Source of the DNA: Cruorifilaria tuberocauda
Lineage: Eukaryota; Nematoda; Chromadorea; Rhabditida; Onchocercidae
Assembly: GCA_013365365.1 (NCBI GenBank)
Contig: JABVXU010000512.1
Coordinates: 1-38,389 of the forward strand
Length of the DNA: 38,389 nucleotides
Direction of reading: 5' to 3'
The notes under the pieces were generated by a model. The model did not search any database. It was not told the DNA's origin and saw only the letters and a list, made by a program, of their open reading frames with translations. Of this stretch, positions 1 through 9,282 are shown one piece after another (the first letter of the stretch is position 1; every line of letters starts with the position of its first letter). The position numbers and the translations under genes were made by a program.

Positions 1-1436
1 TATAATCAATCAATAAAGAAGCCAAGAGTAACTGTCAAAGAAGGAAAAGAAGTTGGAGTATAATGATTTCAGTTGAAATTATGATCGATTTCCACTCTAA
101 TGAAGTGATATACATTTTAGACTATTTTAACTTCAGGTGTACTTACTTATCTATTTACTATTTCATCGAAATAAGCCCTGGATAATGATTCTATAATTCG
201 AATAACGGACGAAGGTCGGCAGTATCAGATTTAAGACATTCAATAAATACTTCTGGAAAGTTAATGTACAACATGCATAATACGCATGACATGCATGAAT
301 TACGTGCATGCATATAACAAGGAAATCAAGAAAATTTAATTTTTATTTTTACACATGCTAACCATTTCATTAATAATTTCACAAATTATGCAAGTTTTTT
401 TTCCTACTGTATTTCGATAATGAAATAACTTTTAAAAAAACAATATTGAGAGGTCAGTTTCAAAAACCATTGTAAAATAAACAACAGACTCTTTTTCTGT
501 TTTGCATAACGCATAACTAGGGAATTAATTAGCTCATTCTTGTTTTCTCATGAAATTGTCAAATTATAAAACGGTGTAAATCTGAAATGCACGTCTTTGG
601 AATTATGTGGAGAAAATAATTCAATAGCATTTCTAATTTTAAACATTAAAAATTTAATTTATACAACTAAAGAAAGGCTTTAAATGATATAATTGATTCC
701 AATTCAAGAATATAGCATTTAAAGTTTTTCTTTAAATATTATTCTTAGATAAATCAACTTTTTGATATTGCTAATAATTCGATGGATTCTAACTATTTCA
801 TTAATTTTCGTCTTAAATCTACTAAATTTCCAACCAATCAGTGTTTATCTAATTTTAATCATTATAAGCATTGAATATTATTGTGAAGTGCTTAAATTAG
901 TTGAGCGTTTTAAAATCAATTTATTTAGTATAGTAAATCACAAAAATAATATATTTGGAATTATGATAAGGCAATGATATCATGACATAAGGATTTATTC
1001 ATATTCCATTAACGAGATAATTTTGTAACAAATGATAAGAAAATCGTTCAATCAACTAGCGATAGGTTCATCGGCTGATGAAAGACTTGTAAGATAGAAA
1101 CTCCAGTAACTGCAAAATTCGGGTAATTTATGATATTTCGTTTAGGTAAAAAAAGAAAAAATCTTTCAATATATATTAAAAAGTAATTCTGTTTATTAGA
1201 GTATCAGGTAATTAGTTATTTAGCTTCATGAAATTTAAATTACTAATTAAACTTAAACAAATAACCAGTTATTTAAATTCTACAAATAATTTCATTTTAA
1301 TTGAAAACTTAAGCAAAAGAAGTTAATGAGAATTGTTTTGAATTAATCGTACAATAATTTTGTATCATTGGATGATTTTTGATTTCATACATCAATTTTC
1401 TTGTATTATTTCCCTGTTTTAACTCGATGCCCTTTC
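1..1436. other. A/T-rich intergenic DNA, no gene seen
   Basis: No exon-like stretch with plausible splice sites was found on either strand. The longest open frame (762-977, plus, 71 codons) is made of Ile, Leu, Asn and Tyr codons, as expected by chance from A/T-rich DNA, and has no recognisable motif. Confidence 0.6.
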
Positions 1437-1482
1437 AAAATTACATGATCTTTCTTATTAATAAGAAAGATCATGTAATTTT
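1437..1482. repeat. Perfect 46-bp palindrome without spacer
   Basis: The two 23-base halves are exact reverse complements meeting at ATTAAT, with no loop. Allowing one extra T on the right arm, the symmetry continues a few bases further (TTC on the left, GAA on the right). It lies about 130 bases past the stop codon of the minus-strand channel gene. An ATTAAA hexamer in the minus orientation (1487-1492) sits immediately before it, so the palindrome falls where the 3' end of that transcript is expected. It could be a miniature inverted-repeat remnant or a transcript-end hairpin; the sequence does not decide. Confidence 0.9.
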
Positions 1483-1615
1483 TGAATTTAATTAAAGGCA
1501 ATACTTTCTTCAGATTAATCAATACTAAATTAAAAAATGTATAATTCCGTTTTATGATATAAGTAGCAGATTTGACTAACTGATGAGACAGATAACATTA
1601 TCATTCATCATTTCA

Positions 1616-4600
1616 CTATAAAAGGTCAATTCGTAACTTTTTAAGAATGTAGTTATGACTAGCAAAAATTGAGTAATCCAATAACTTTAATAATATATAC
1701 AAATAAAAATTGATATACTTACCCGATGTTAAATACGAAATATGCCGTGGGAAAAAATATTGCGCTAAAAAAGAATTTATTAAAAACAAAATTAAAAAAA
1801 AAAAGCAGTTTCAACAGATCTTTTTAACATTATCAATTATCATTGAAACTTAACAATTAAAATCTGAAAAAGAAAGCATGAATACCTATATTTATCGACA
1901 ACTTCAGGTTCTAATGAATAGAGCATTTTTCGCAATTTCCTAAATCTACACCTGGATTTCCTGAAAATGATGTTCCATTTTGTTATGTGTTATTCTAAAT
2001 GCAATCTTTTTATATTAAAAATATTTACCCACTTCTCGCTCAAACAATTAGCTTTAAAATTAGTTTTTTTTTTATCATTTTCACGATTATTATTTGCAGT
2101 TATCACTATAGCCAGGTTCACCGTGATCATTTATCTCACTACTGCCACTGATAAGTTTTTTGGAATAATATAAAGAATAAAAACAGCAAACAATACTTTA
2201 GACTTTTATAATATCTTTGTTATCCAAAATTTTTCTTTTTATCATTTTTTCAGGAAAAGAAAAATCTGTTGCTTCTCATTTTTTTTTCTGCATGATCTCA
2301 TTTCACGAAACTTCATTTCACTTCTGCAGAAATTCAATCAATTATGCAAAAGGTTACTTTTTCGGTGGTTTCAAAGTGGGAATCTCCGGATTGGATGGAT
2401 TAACTGCTAAATGAGAATTGATCGGTAACGCACGCCTTGTAAGCTGCAATAATTGCAAATTATTTCAGTAAACTAACTTAAGGTGAAGCATCAAAAAATT
2501 TTCATTTATATATTTATTTTAAAAACTTATGAGAATGTATCCAAAATTACCTCATTATCATACATGAATGAAGCTGTAGATCGTTGATCGACCCAAAACT
2601 ATAAACAAAAAATTTCATTAAAAAAATCATCAAATATTCATTTGTTAAAATGTAAATCTTCATAAGAAATAGGCCTATTTTAATTTTGGGAATAATTAAT
2701 GAATTTATAGGATAAGTTAATTAATAAACTAACCCGACGTAAACCTATCCTAGGACTAGGCATTTCATTCCATGTTAAATCGCTGGAAATAAAACTTCGT
2801 TTTTTCAACTGTTTTGGAGCAGCTTCATTTCGTGACATAAAACCAATTACTGCTAATTCTAGCAATGATAAAAAGATAAACGTCATACCGCTGAAATTAC
2901 CTTGAATTTTGCCATATATAAAAATGAAATTAAAATTTACTTCAAATATAAAATAATATAAATTTTCTCTTTTTTTTTAATCCAAATTTTTCATGCAAAT
3001 AAGAATAATCAAATACCTTACCTTAGCATCCAAACGTCAATTGCTTTAACATAAGAAACTCGTGGCAGATTTCGAATGATATTACCAAATTGAAATGTCA
3101 TTGCTAATAACGAATTCACTCCCAACATTGTTCGTGCTGGAATAGCTCTAAAAAAAAGCATTTTTTTTCCTCTTTCATTTGTAAACAAGCTAATTATCCA
3201 GGAAATTTAATGCATAGTATTTTTTCAAAATACACTAAAATGAAAAATTGTTGATGAAAAAAATTATCCTGCCAATTATTGTTCTGGATATAAATAAGAT
3301 TGTTGGTGTAACTTGTATTGATAGGCGAAGAAAGATGCTAAAGATATACGTGAACCTCGATCCAAGATAAAACGAAATCCATGAAATGAAAATGGTGACA
3401 TAAGTTGGAATATACCCTTGAAGAATGTACCAACCATATCGTCTTTTAAAAACGAATGCAACTGTTAATTCATCCCACCAACCTGCCGGATACATCTACA
3501 AATTTTTAATAACATTTTAAAATTTTTATCAAAATTTCATCAGAATTTGATAAAAATAATATCACAGCAGTTGCATTGATCATATCAATTTATTTTTCAA
3601 GTTTAATTGTTTTTTTTTCGTGGTATCATCTTATCTCTTATTGCAAATGATATTTCATATTTTACATATCTCATATCTGAAATGATACCTGTTCTATTGC
3701 ATCTACACTAAAATTTGTTAATTTGAAATCGGGTAGTTCAATTTTTTTGAGCAGCATCACCGGATAAGGCTGATTCCATGACATGCGGACTTCACCAGTA
3801 TTATAATTAAATCTACAATATTATCACGAAAATATAAAAATTCAAGAATCTTTGAAATTTTATTAAAAATTTTACAAATTAACAAATAAAATTTGTTGGA
3901 AATATTTCCCTGATTTATTCGTAGAAAAAAAAAATAAAGAAATTTGTGAACATACGACTCAAAAGTAAGGAAGCATTTTTGTTGATCAAATGGAAACCGT
4001 TTCAAATTCATATTACATGGACCGGTTAATTTCATTCGATAATTAGTCCACAACGTACCATTAGCAAAAACCATTAGGAAGACATTTCTAAACAAATAAA
4101 ATCAAATTACAATTAAAATTTTTACACCTGTTGATCGCACAAAGTAAAATTTTCTAGATTTTTTTTAATTTATAGTATGCAAGATAAGATTAAAGTAAAA
4201 TAGCTAGCAAATGATATAATCAAAATTTTAATCAACCTGAATGGTGATTCATGTATAGCAGCATTTTTCGAATTAATGAAGCAAGTGTTTGGAATCCAAA
4301 GTTTTTTCAATACTTTTTCATCAAACGAAATGTTAGGTTTACATGGACCCATAAAATCAAATATAAGTGCCGGATCTTCCCAAAATTCGTTTATATATAA
4401 ATCTATAAGTGTTTAAATAATGTTTTTTTTTTCTCTTTTCCCTTCATACTACTAAAGTAATACTTGTTTTGGGAAATTAACATCTTCCTGAATAATCGCC
4501 AATTGATATAAGAAAATATGAACCAATTTCAAAATCCTGAGTTAATTCAGAAACAGCTGTAACTTCTTGCACCCACATATCCACACGAACATAAACGGGA

Positions 4601-4997
4601 TGTGCTGGTAGATAATGCTTATTATATGTATCCTAAACTTTCTGAATTTAATGAATGATTAGAAACTAATTGATAAAATTAGAGAAATTCAAATAATTTA
4701 AGTATTATTTAATCATAAATGATTGATGTTAAAAATGATTATTGTACAAGTTTTGATCAATTGTTGAATTTCATGAATTGATATTTCATTTAATATTTAA
4801 TTAAATATTTATTTAATTCAATGAAACGAAAAAATGTATTATTGCGAATTTTTGATCAGTAACAAAAATTGAACCTTTAAAATGTTGTCAATAACTTTTG
4901 TATCATCAGCACATATCGATGATGGTTGTCCATGGCTACCGTATGAACTTAAAAGTTCCGTAAGAAATGATACCATCACCCAACCAGGATGACTCAT
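1616..4997 (-). CDS. Cys-loop ligand-gated ion channel subunit, anion-type, amine-receptor-like
   Basis: Thirteen exons join in frame: 4997-4875, 4632-4524, 4402-4237, 4087-3956, 3812-3689, 3495-3356, 3147-3022, 2890-2734, 2598-2551, 2443-2358, 1960-1886, 1764-1723 and 1658-1616, giving 456 residues, a normal family length. The extracellular domain has the Cys-loop (Cys157 and Cys171, 13 residues apart, with FPFDQQKC). M1 is about 241-262. The M1-M2 link carries PAR (268-270), the anion-selectivity motif. M2 runs on as [15 protein letters not shown] and M3 is about 301-325. The M3-M4 loop is about 100 residues, and M4 (about 429-446) is split across the last two exons. [15 protein letters not shown] before M3 resembles nematode amine-gated channels (MOD-1, LGC-50s), so a plasma-membrane chloride channel gated by an amine is inferred. 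The start is the ATG directly after TTTCTAG, a possible spliced-leader site; upstream exons cannot be excluded. The last exon (14 codons) is the least certain. Confidence 0.87.
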
Positions 4998-4999
4998 CT

Positions 5000-6021
5000 A
5001 GAAATGATCACATATAAATAATGGTGTAAATATATTATTGACTTAATATCAATATGGTAAATTGATCATATAATATTTTGAACTTTCATTAATAGATTTA
5101 TTCATTATCTATTTAAATTATAATATTTTATCATATCAATAAAAATAAAAAGATGAAATCATCAATTAGATAACCTTTATAGCATTGAAAGTATCAGTGA
5201 TTTCAATAATATGCTATAATAGTAGCCTTCTTTCGATCAGACCAATATCCCAATGATAGTAGCATCGTTAATAGACAAGAAACGAAAATAAAAATAAAAA
5301 TATAATGATAGTAAAAATTATTCCATTGTTATCCTTTATGAAACGCAACGAATTAAATTTAAAATAAGAAAATTATTTTTTAAATGAAAAAAGAAAATCA
5401 CTTCAAATTTTATTATCTAACAAGATTCATTCTACGGACAAAAAATGAGTATGAATCTATAATGCTTCTGTAAGTTAATTTCCCTGTAAGTTTCTAATAT
5501 ATCGTTGAAATTTTTAATTAATTATATTTTAATAAATTTAGAAAGTTTTAAAATAAATCGACATCCAGCATTACAGTAATTATATAAATGAAAAAAATAT
5601 CGAGCTAATTATAATTATAAGCAAAATCATAATACATATTTCTTCCTTTTCTTCTTTCTCAATTCACCAATTTTTAAAACAGTATAAATTAATTATCCTA
5701 AAAACAACGATAGTGTCGAGAATCCAAAATAATTTTATATTATAAATAATGATAAAAAAATGTTTTAAATTTAATAAGTTAAGGAAAAGAAGTTATTATA
5801 ACTTTAAAATTAATGAAAATTATACTGATTTAGTACTTCAATGCTTAAACTAAGGCTATACAAGAACTAACTGCTACAAGAACAAGAAGCACATTGAATT
5901 CCTCTCAACAACCATTAACTATATCCAGCGGCATCCGAAAATTATAGGTAGATTCTGGAATAGTTTTAATGTCGCAGTATATTTGCAAAATTATTCCACA
6001 CATAGGTTATCATTTTTTTGA
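5000..6021. other. Region upstream of the channel gene, no firm gene
   Basis: Two weak coding-like stretches lie on the minus strand. One is around 5160-5340: a hydrophobic frame rich in Ile, Phe and Leu, followed by a possible 13-codon exon ending at a GTTATC donor. The other is 5920-6003, 28 codons from an ATG to a GTTAAT donor. Neither gives a convincing signal-peptide exon that splices cleanly to the channel exon at 4997, so they are not joined to it. The rest is A/T-rich and featureless. Confidence 0.4.
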
Positions 6022-6249
6022 TATGCTAGAGTTTATTTATCAAGTGTGCAACCAGTAATGGCTGGTCCAAAAAGACCACAAGATAAAATTTTGCTTTCGC
6101 AAGTTTTAGAATCTTTTTCTAAATCGTTTCAAGTTACTGAATTGAGAGAAAGTGATGGACTCCAAGATGGAAGTGCGGTTATTGCTGCAATAACTAGTTG
6201 TACTAATACTTCAAACCCAAGTATGATATTTACTGCTGGTCTTCAATAA
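6022..6249 (+). pseudogene. acnA: Fragment of bacterial aconitate hydratase A (Wolbachia-type nuclear transfer)
   Basis: The frame open from 6022 to the TAA at 6247-6249 (about 75 codons) reads VMAGPKRPQDKI and then IAAITSCTNTSNPS. These are two landmark motifs of AcnA-type aconitase, in the right order and at about the right spacing. CTNTSNPS holds the first of the three cysteines that bind the [4Fe-4S] cluster. A full enzyme is near 900 residues; only this central slice is seen. After NPS the reading departs from the family consensus and stops within eight codons. The downstream CxxC cluster ligands and the swivelling C-terminal domain are absent. No nematode-style introns interrupt it, and nematodes encode their own, different aconitases, so a bacterial source is likely. 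In a filarial genome the obvious donor is Wolbachia. It cannot make an active enzyme. Confidence 0.85.
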
Positions 6250-6262
6250 TTGAATTATTTAA

Positions 6263-6496
6263 TTACAAGATACCTTATCAGTCACTAAGAACTATGATAA
6301 CGACGAAAATTATGACGTTATAAGGAAAGTCCTTACTGAAAATATTGAACAATTACATGCAATTAAAAAATCACCATACTTTAAAAAAATGAGTAAATTA
6401 TGTTCTATAAAAAAAAATGATCGAGAATGAAAAATAATAATAGAAGCAATTGAAAGAATATTTCAACAGTTAAAAGTTATGGGCGAACAGTCCTAA
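6263..6496 (+). pseudogene. Decayed coding-like relic beside the aconitase fragment
   Basis: One frame runs 77 codons with a single internal TGA (6428-6430), ending at TAA 6494-6496. The residues are mixed and charged (VTKNYDNDENYDVIRKVL, then IIIEAIERIFQQLKVMGEQS), unlike the Ile/Phe/Lys noise typical of this window. I do not recognise the family. It lies 14 bases after the aconitase fragment and does not look like the next part of that protein. It is probably another scrap of the same inserted bacterial DNA, or of a different Wolbachia locus joined to it. Confidence 0.35.
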
Positions 6497-6756
6497 AAAA
6501 GTCAGCACATAAATTATAATTGATATTCTTAAACTGTCAATCGTGGATTTCGGGTGAAATATATAAACAAAAAGAACAAAAATCAATGTAAACTGATAAA
6601 TTGCGATTATTTTTGAAAGAAAATCGATTCAACAAATTGAAGAAGTAAGAAGAAGCTCAATTCTCTATGCATAAAGAGGCGAAAACCAATTAAGAATAAT
6701 CACGATATTGTTGGTAATAAACTTCCGTCTCGACCGTGAAACTCGAACACAAACAT

Positions 6757-6966
6757 TTACTTACTTCTAAAGAGATTACGGAGTCGAAGCAGGTAAGTAA
6801 AAGGAGGCGTGATCTCGCGTCTTTTGCATGAATCACTAAAATGATGAATATCAGATTTATCTAGCATAAACAAAGAATGCTTATCCAAATTGTCTAGAAG
6901 CTGATGAGAACCGTCTATGTTGCTATCATTACCGAAAGTCCGCACAACATGCTTTATGTCAAATCA
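6757..6966 (-). other. Open frame of about 69 codons, unrecognised
   Basis: The minus-strand frame is open from 6966 to the stop at 6757-6759 and has a protein-like, mixed composition (segments FGNDSNIDGSHQLLDNLDKH and CKRREITPPFTYLLRLRNLF). The stretch is clearly less A/T-rich than its surroundings. There is no ATG near its beginning (the first likely start is GTG at 6945) and no convincing splice acceptor. It may be a relic of transferred bacterial DNA like its neighbours, or a lone exon. A good-looking plus-strand splice donor (GCAG then GTAAGT, about 6795-6804) overlaps it, which is probably chance. Confidence 0.25.
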
Positions 6967-8775
6967 TATACAAGATTGCATACAAATTGAAGAATAAAAA
7001 TAATTAAGGCTAGGATAGTAATTGAACAAAAAATTAAAAGATAAGGATGTCCTATTTTTATGTAAAGAAATAAAAATAATCAATCAAAAAAGCCCAAGAT
7101 CGAAGAAAAAGCATTAACATCCTTTGATATCGGTTTAATATCAAGTTATCCTTGATATTAAAAAATTCAGCAAATCCATTAAATCTACAAAAGAACAAGA
7201 ATTAATAATTGTCGCATTTTGGTAATAAGACGCTAAAATCATCGTCCTGCAATCAAAGTAAAAATCAAAATGAGAACTACAAATATAATGATTGGGACTA
7301 CTTGATGAACAAATTGAGAGTAGTTAAATTAGAAAACCATTAATCATTAAACCAACATCAATTAAATGGTCTGAAAGGTTACTGGAAAAAGCCCTTTACA
7401 CTTATCAAAGATAATGATTTCTTCTGTTAAATAGGAAGTTAGAGATTGATCGAAATCAAATCAACAATGTATTGAAGCGCCATGATTACAAGACAAGGAC
7501 ACCGATCAGAATTTCAATTTCTTTTAAAGTGGATTAAAAAAATAATAAAAACTCAAAATTTCAATTAATGACATCTGAAAGGTCAAACAAGAAACCAGTC
7601 ATTCGAGCTAAAAATGGCAAAAAGCAACGAATCCAAATAGAAATATCAAGTTAACCGAATAAAATAATAAAATGCTTATTGCTAATATCAGGTCAAATAC
7701 TAGCAGCAACCGATATACTATTTAGTCTTCCTGAAAAGTGAAACTGCTGAAGAAATCTTTCAATCAAACCGTCACATTATTAGCCAAGTATTGTGCTCAT
7801 ACAGTTATCAGTTATCAGTTATACAACTCATACAGTTATCACCTCTAAGATTAAGATACAGCAGTATCACTTGAAAAGTACCTGCTAAAGCATTCCTCAA
7901 ATTATCTATATCAGTTATTTCGGATCAAAAACCACTTCCGCAGCATTTTCGGAATTTTACAGACTTCATAAAGGGATAAAACGAAATTACCCTAAATTAA
8001 ATTTCTCCTAACAAACGAATAACGAATATACAATACTCTTCGAGATGGTTAAGGAACAAAATGATAATAAATCAAAATCAAAATGATAATAAGCAATAAA
8101 CTTTTTACTGATTAAAGAAGAAATGCTCCGGTATAAAAGAAATGTTCCGGTACAGGAAAAAAAATTCTAATTTTGAATTCTAATTAAAAAAACCTAATTT
8201 TATATAAGACAAGGAATTACACTCAAAATGAAAAATGCATATCAAATACAAATATCATTTATGAAATAGAATAGATTGGTTAAATATTGCTTATATCGGA
8301 AGATTCGATACACAGAGATATGGTGATTATCTTATCATAGATAAGTTAAAAAAACTCATATATTTTACATGGATTATTAATCCACATCTACTGATATGAA
8401 TAATTGGTGATAACTGATGAGAATTTAACTAAGAATGCCAAAAGTAAAGTAAATCGCTAACATCAATTATTTGTGATGAAAATCAATTCAAAAGAAACAT
8501 TCAATCTTGAAAATGTAAAATCCCAATAAGTTTTTAATATTTTACAGCAATAATTCCAAGAAGAACTTTGCATAGTGTATCAATGAAATTGTCAAAATTG
8601 AAAATAACCTGTCATTATTAATTGAACGTTGTCACTCAACAAGCTAACGTTAGCTGCATGATTGCTAGTACCGAAGAATGATGTAATGACTAAAAGAATT
8701 GAAGGAAAATTACTACTTGCTTCGCGAATCTAAAAAATTTAATTTAAAGGTTGTTGAATTTGAAGGAGGGATAAA
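6967..8775. other. Gene-poor stretch with scattered decayed coding-like pieces
   Basis: Short frames with protein-like composition appear and break off within 15-40 codons. One is on the plus strand at about 7875-7980 (contains SDQKPLPQHFRNFTDF), another at about 7738-7860. They are divided by stops and frame changes, as in an old pseudogenised insert. No family can be named. Small local duplications also occur, such as a repeated GAAATG(C/T)TCCGGTA near 8125-8155 and a doubled run of AAAATGATAATAA near 8055-8095. Confidence 0.35.
7796..7842. repeat. Short direct repeats of CAGTTATCA
   Basis: The unit CAGTTATCA or a close variant occurs four times, with CATACAGTTATC at both ends (the first at 7799, the last ending near 7840). 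This is a small local duplication inside the decayed island. Confidence 0.6.
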
Positions 8776-8955
8776 TTTGAAATTGAAAAAATCAATGTAG
8801 AATTGGAAATACTGGCCCGCAAAGCATGAAACGATCAATCCAATGTCTAGCCAACAAATGACATAGCTTCATTTGCCAGTAAATCAGCTAACAAGGAGGG
8901 AAACTAGCTGAAGAGCTGAAAAATGAAATTCAGTAAGCTACAGAGTTAATACAAA
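8776..8955 (+). pseudogene. Broken coiled-coil-like coding relic
   Basis: From 8776 a plus-strand frame reads FEIEKINVELEILARKA and hits TGA at 8827-8829. It continues with NDQSNV, a stop, then PTNDIASFASKSANKEGN before another stop. In a different frame from 8901 it reads KLAEELKNEIQ, then a stop, then ATELIQKK. The heptad-like Glu/Leu/Lys pattern across stops and a frameshift is what a decayed coiled-coil protein gene looks like. The family is not identifiable, and the bacterial or nematode origin is undecided. Confidence 0.3.
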
Positions 8956-9211
8956 AAAAAAAAAAAACTTGCAGAATTTACTAAACATCGGAAATTCTTT
9001 ATCATTGATAGCAAGCATTTTCATGATACCAATTATATTGATTTATTTCAGATCAAAATTAAATTTAAATTGATTCAATCTATTCTTTATTAAATCAACA
9101 AGAAATTGATTTATTACAAGCACTTTTAATAAACTTTCGATCTCTATTAAGAATACAATTTCTTAATAAAAAAAATGAAACAAAAACAAGTCGAGTACTT
9201 TTCACTATAAA

Positions 9212-9282
9212 TCCCAAACTCTCCATTCCCCGATTATTCTGATTTTCTTCAGTCGGGGGAGTTTCAATCCCCGAAACTTTAT
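9212..9282 (+). other. tRNA-like folded element (weak, not a functional tRNA)
   Basis: Two stems sit where a tRNA would have them. A 4-bp stem CTGA/TCAG (9239-9242 with 9249-9252) has loop TTTTCT, resembling an anticodon arm with Glu-type TTTTC. A 5-bp stem GGGGA/TCCCC (9256-9260 with 9268-9272) has the 7-base loop GTTTCAA, resembling a T arm. The spacing from TCCC at 9212 to the TTTTC resembles metazoan tRNA-Glu. The acceptor stem does not close (TCCCAAA against AAACTTT) and no clear D arm or B-box consensus is present. It is at best a tRNA-derived relic; chance is possible. Confidence 0.2.

Noticed and set aside
762..977. 71-codon plus-strand open frame
   Set aside because: Composition is Ile/Leu/Asn/Tyr from A/T-rich DNA, with no motif and no splice or start context.
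2217..2414. 65-codon plus-strand open frame
   Set aside because: It overlaps, on the opposite strand, a phase-correct exon of the channel's M3-M4 loop (2358-2443).
8642..8655. 14-bp perfect palindrome AGCTAACGTTAGCT as an operator or attachment site
   Set aside because: Too short to be notable in this much sequence, and nothing around it suggests a binding or integration site.
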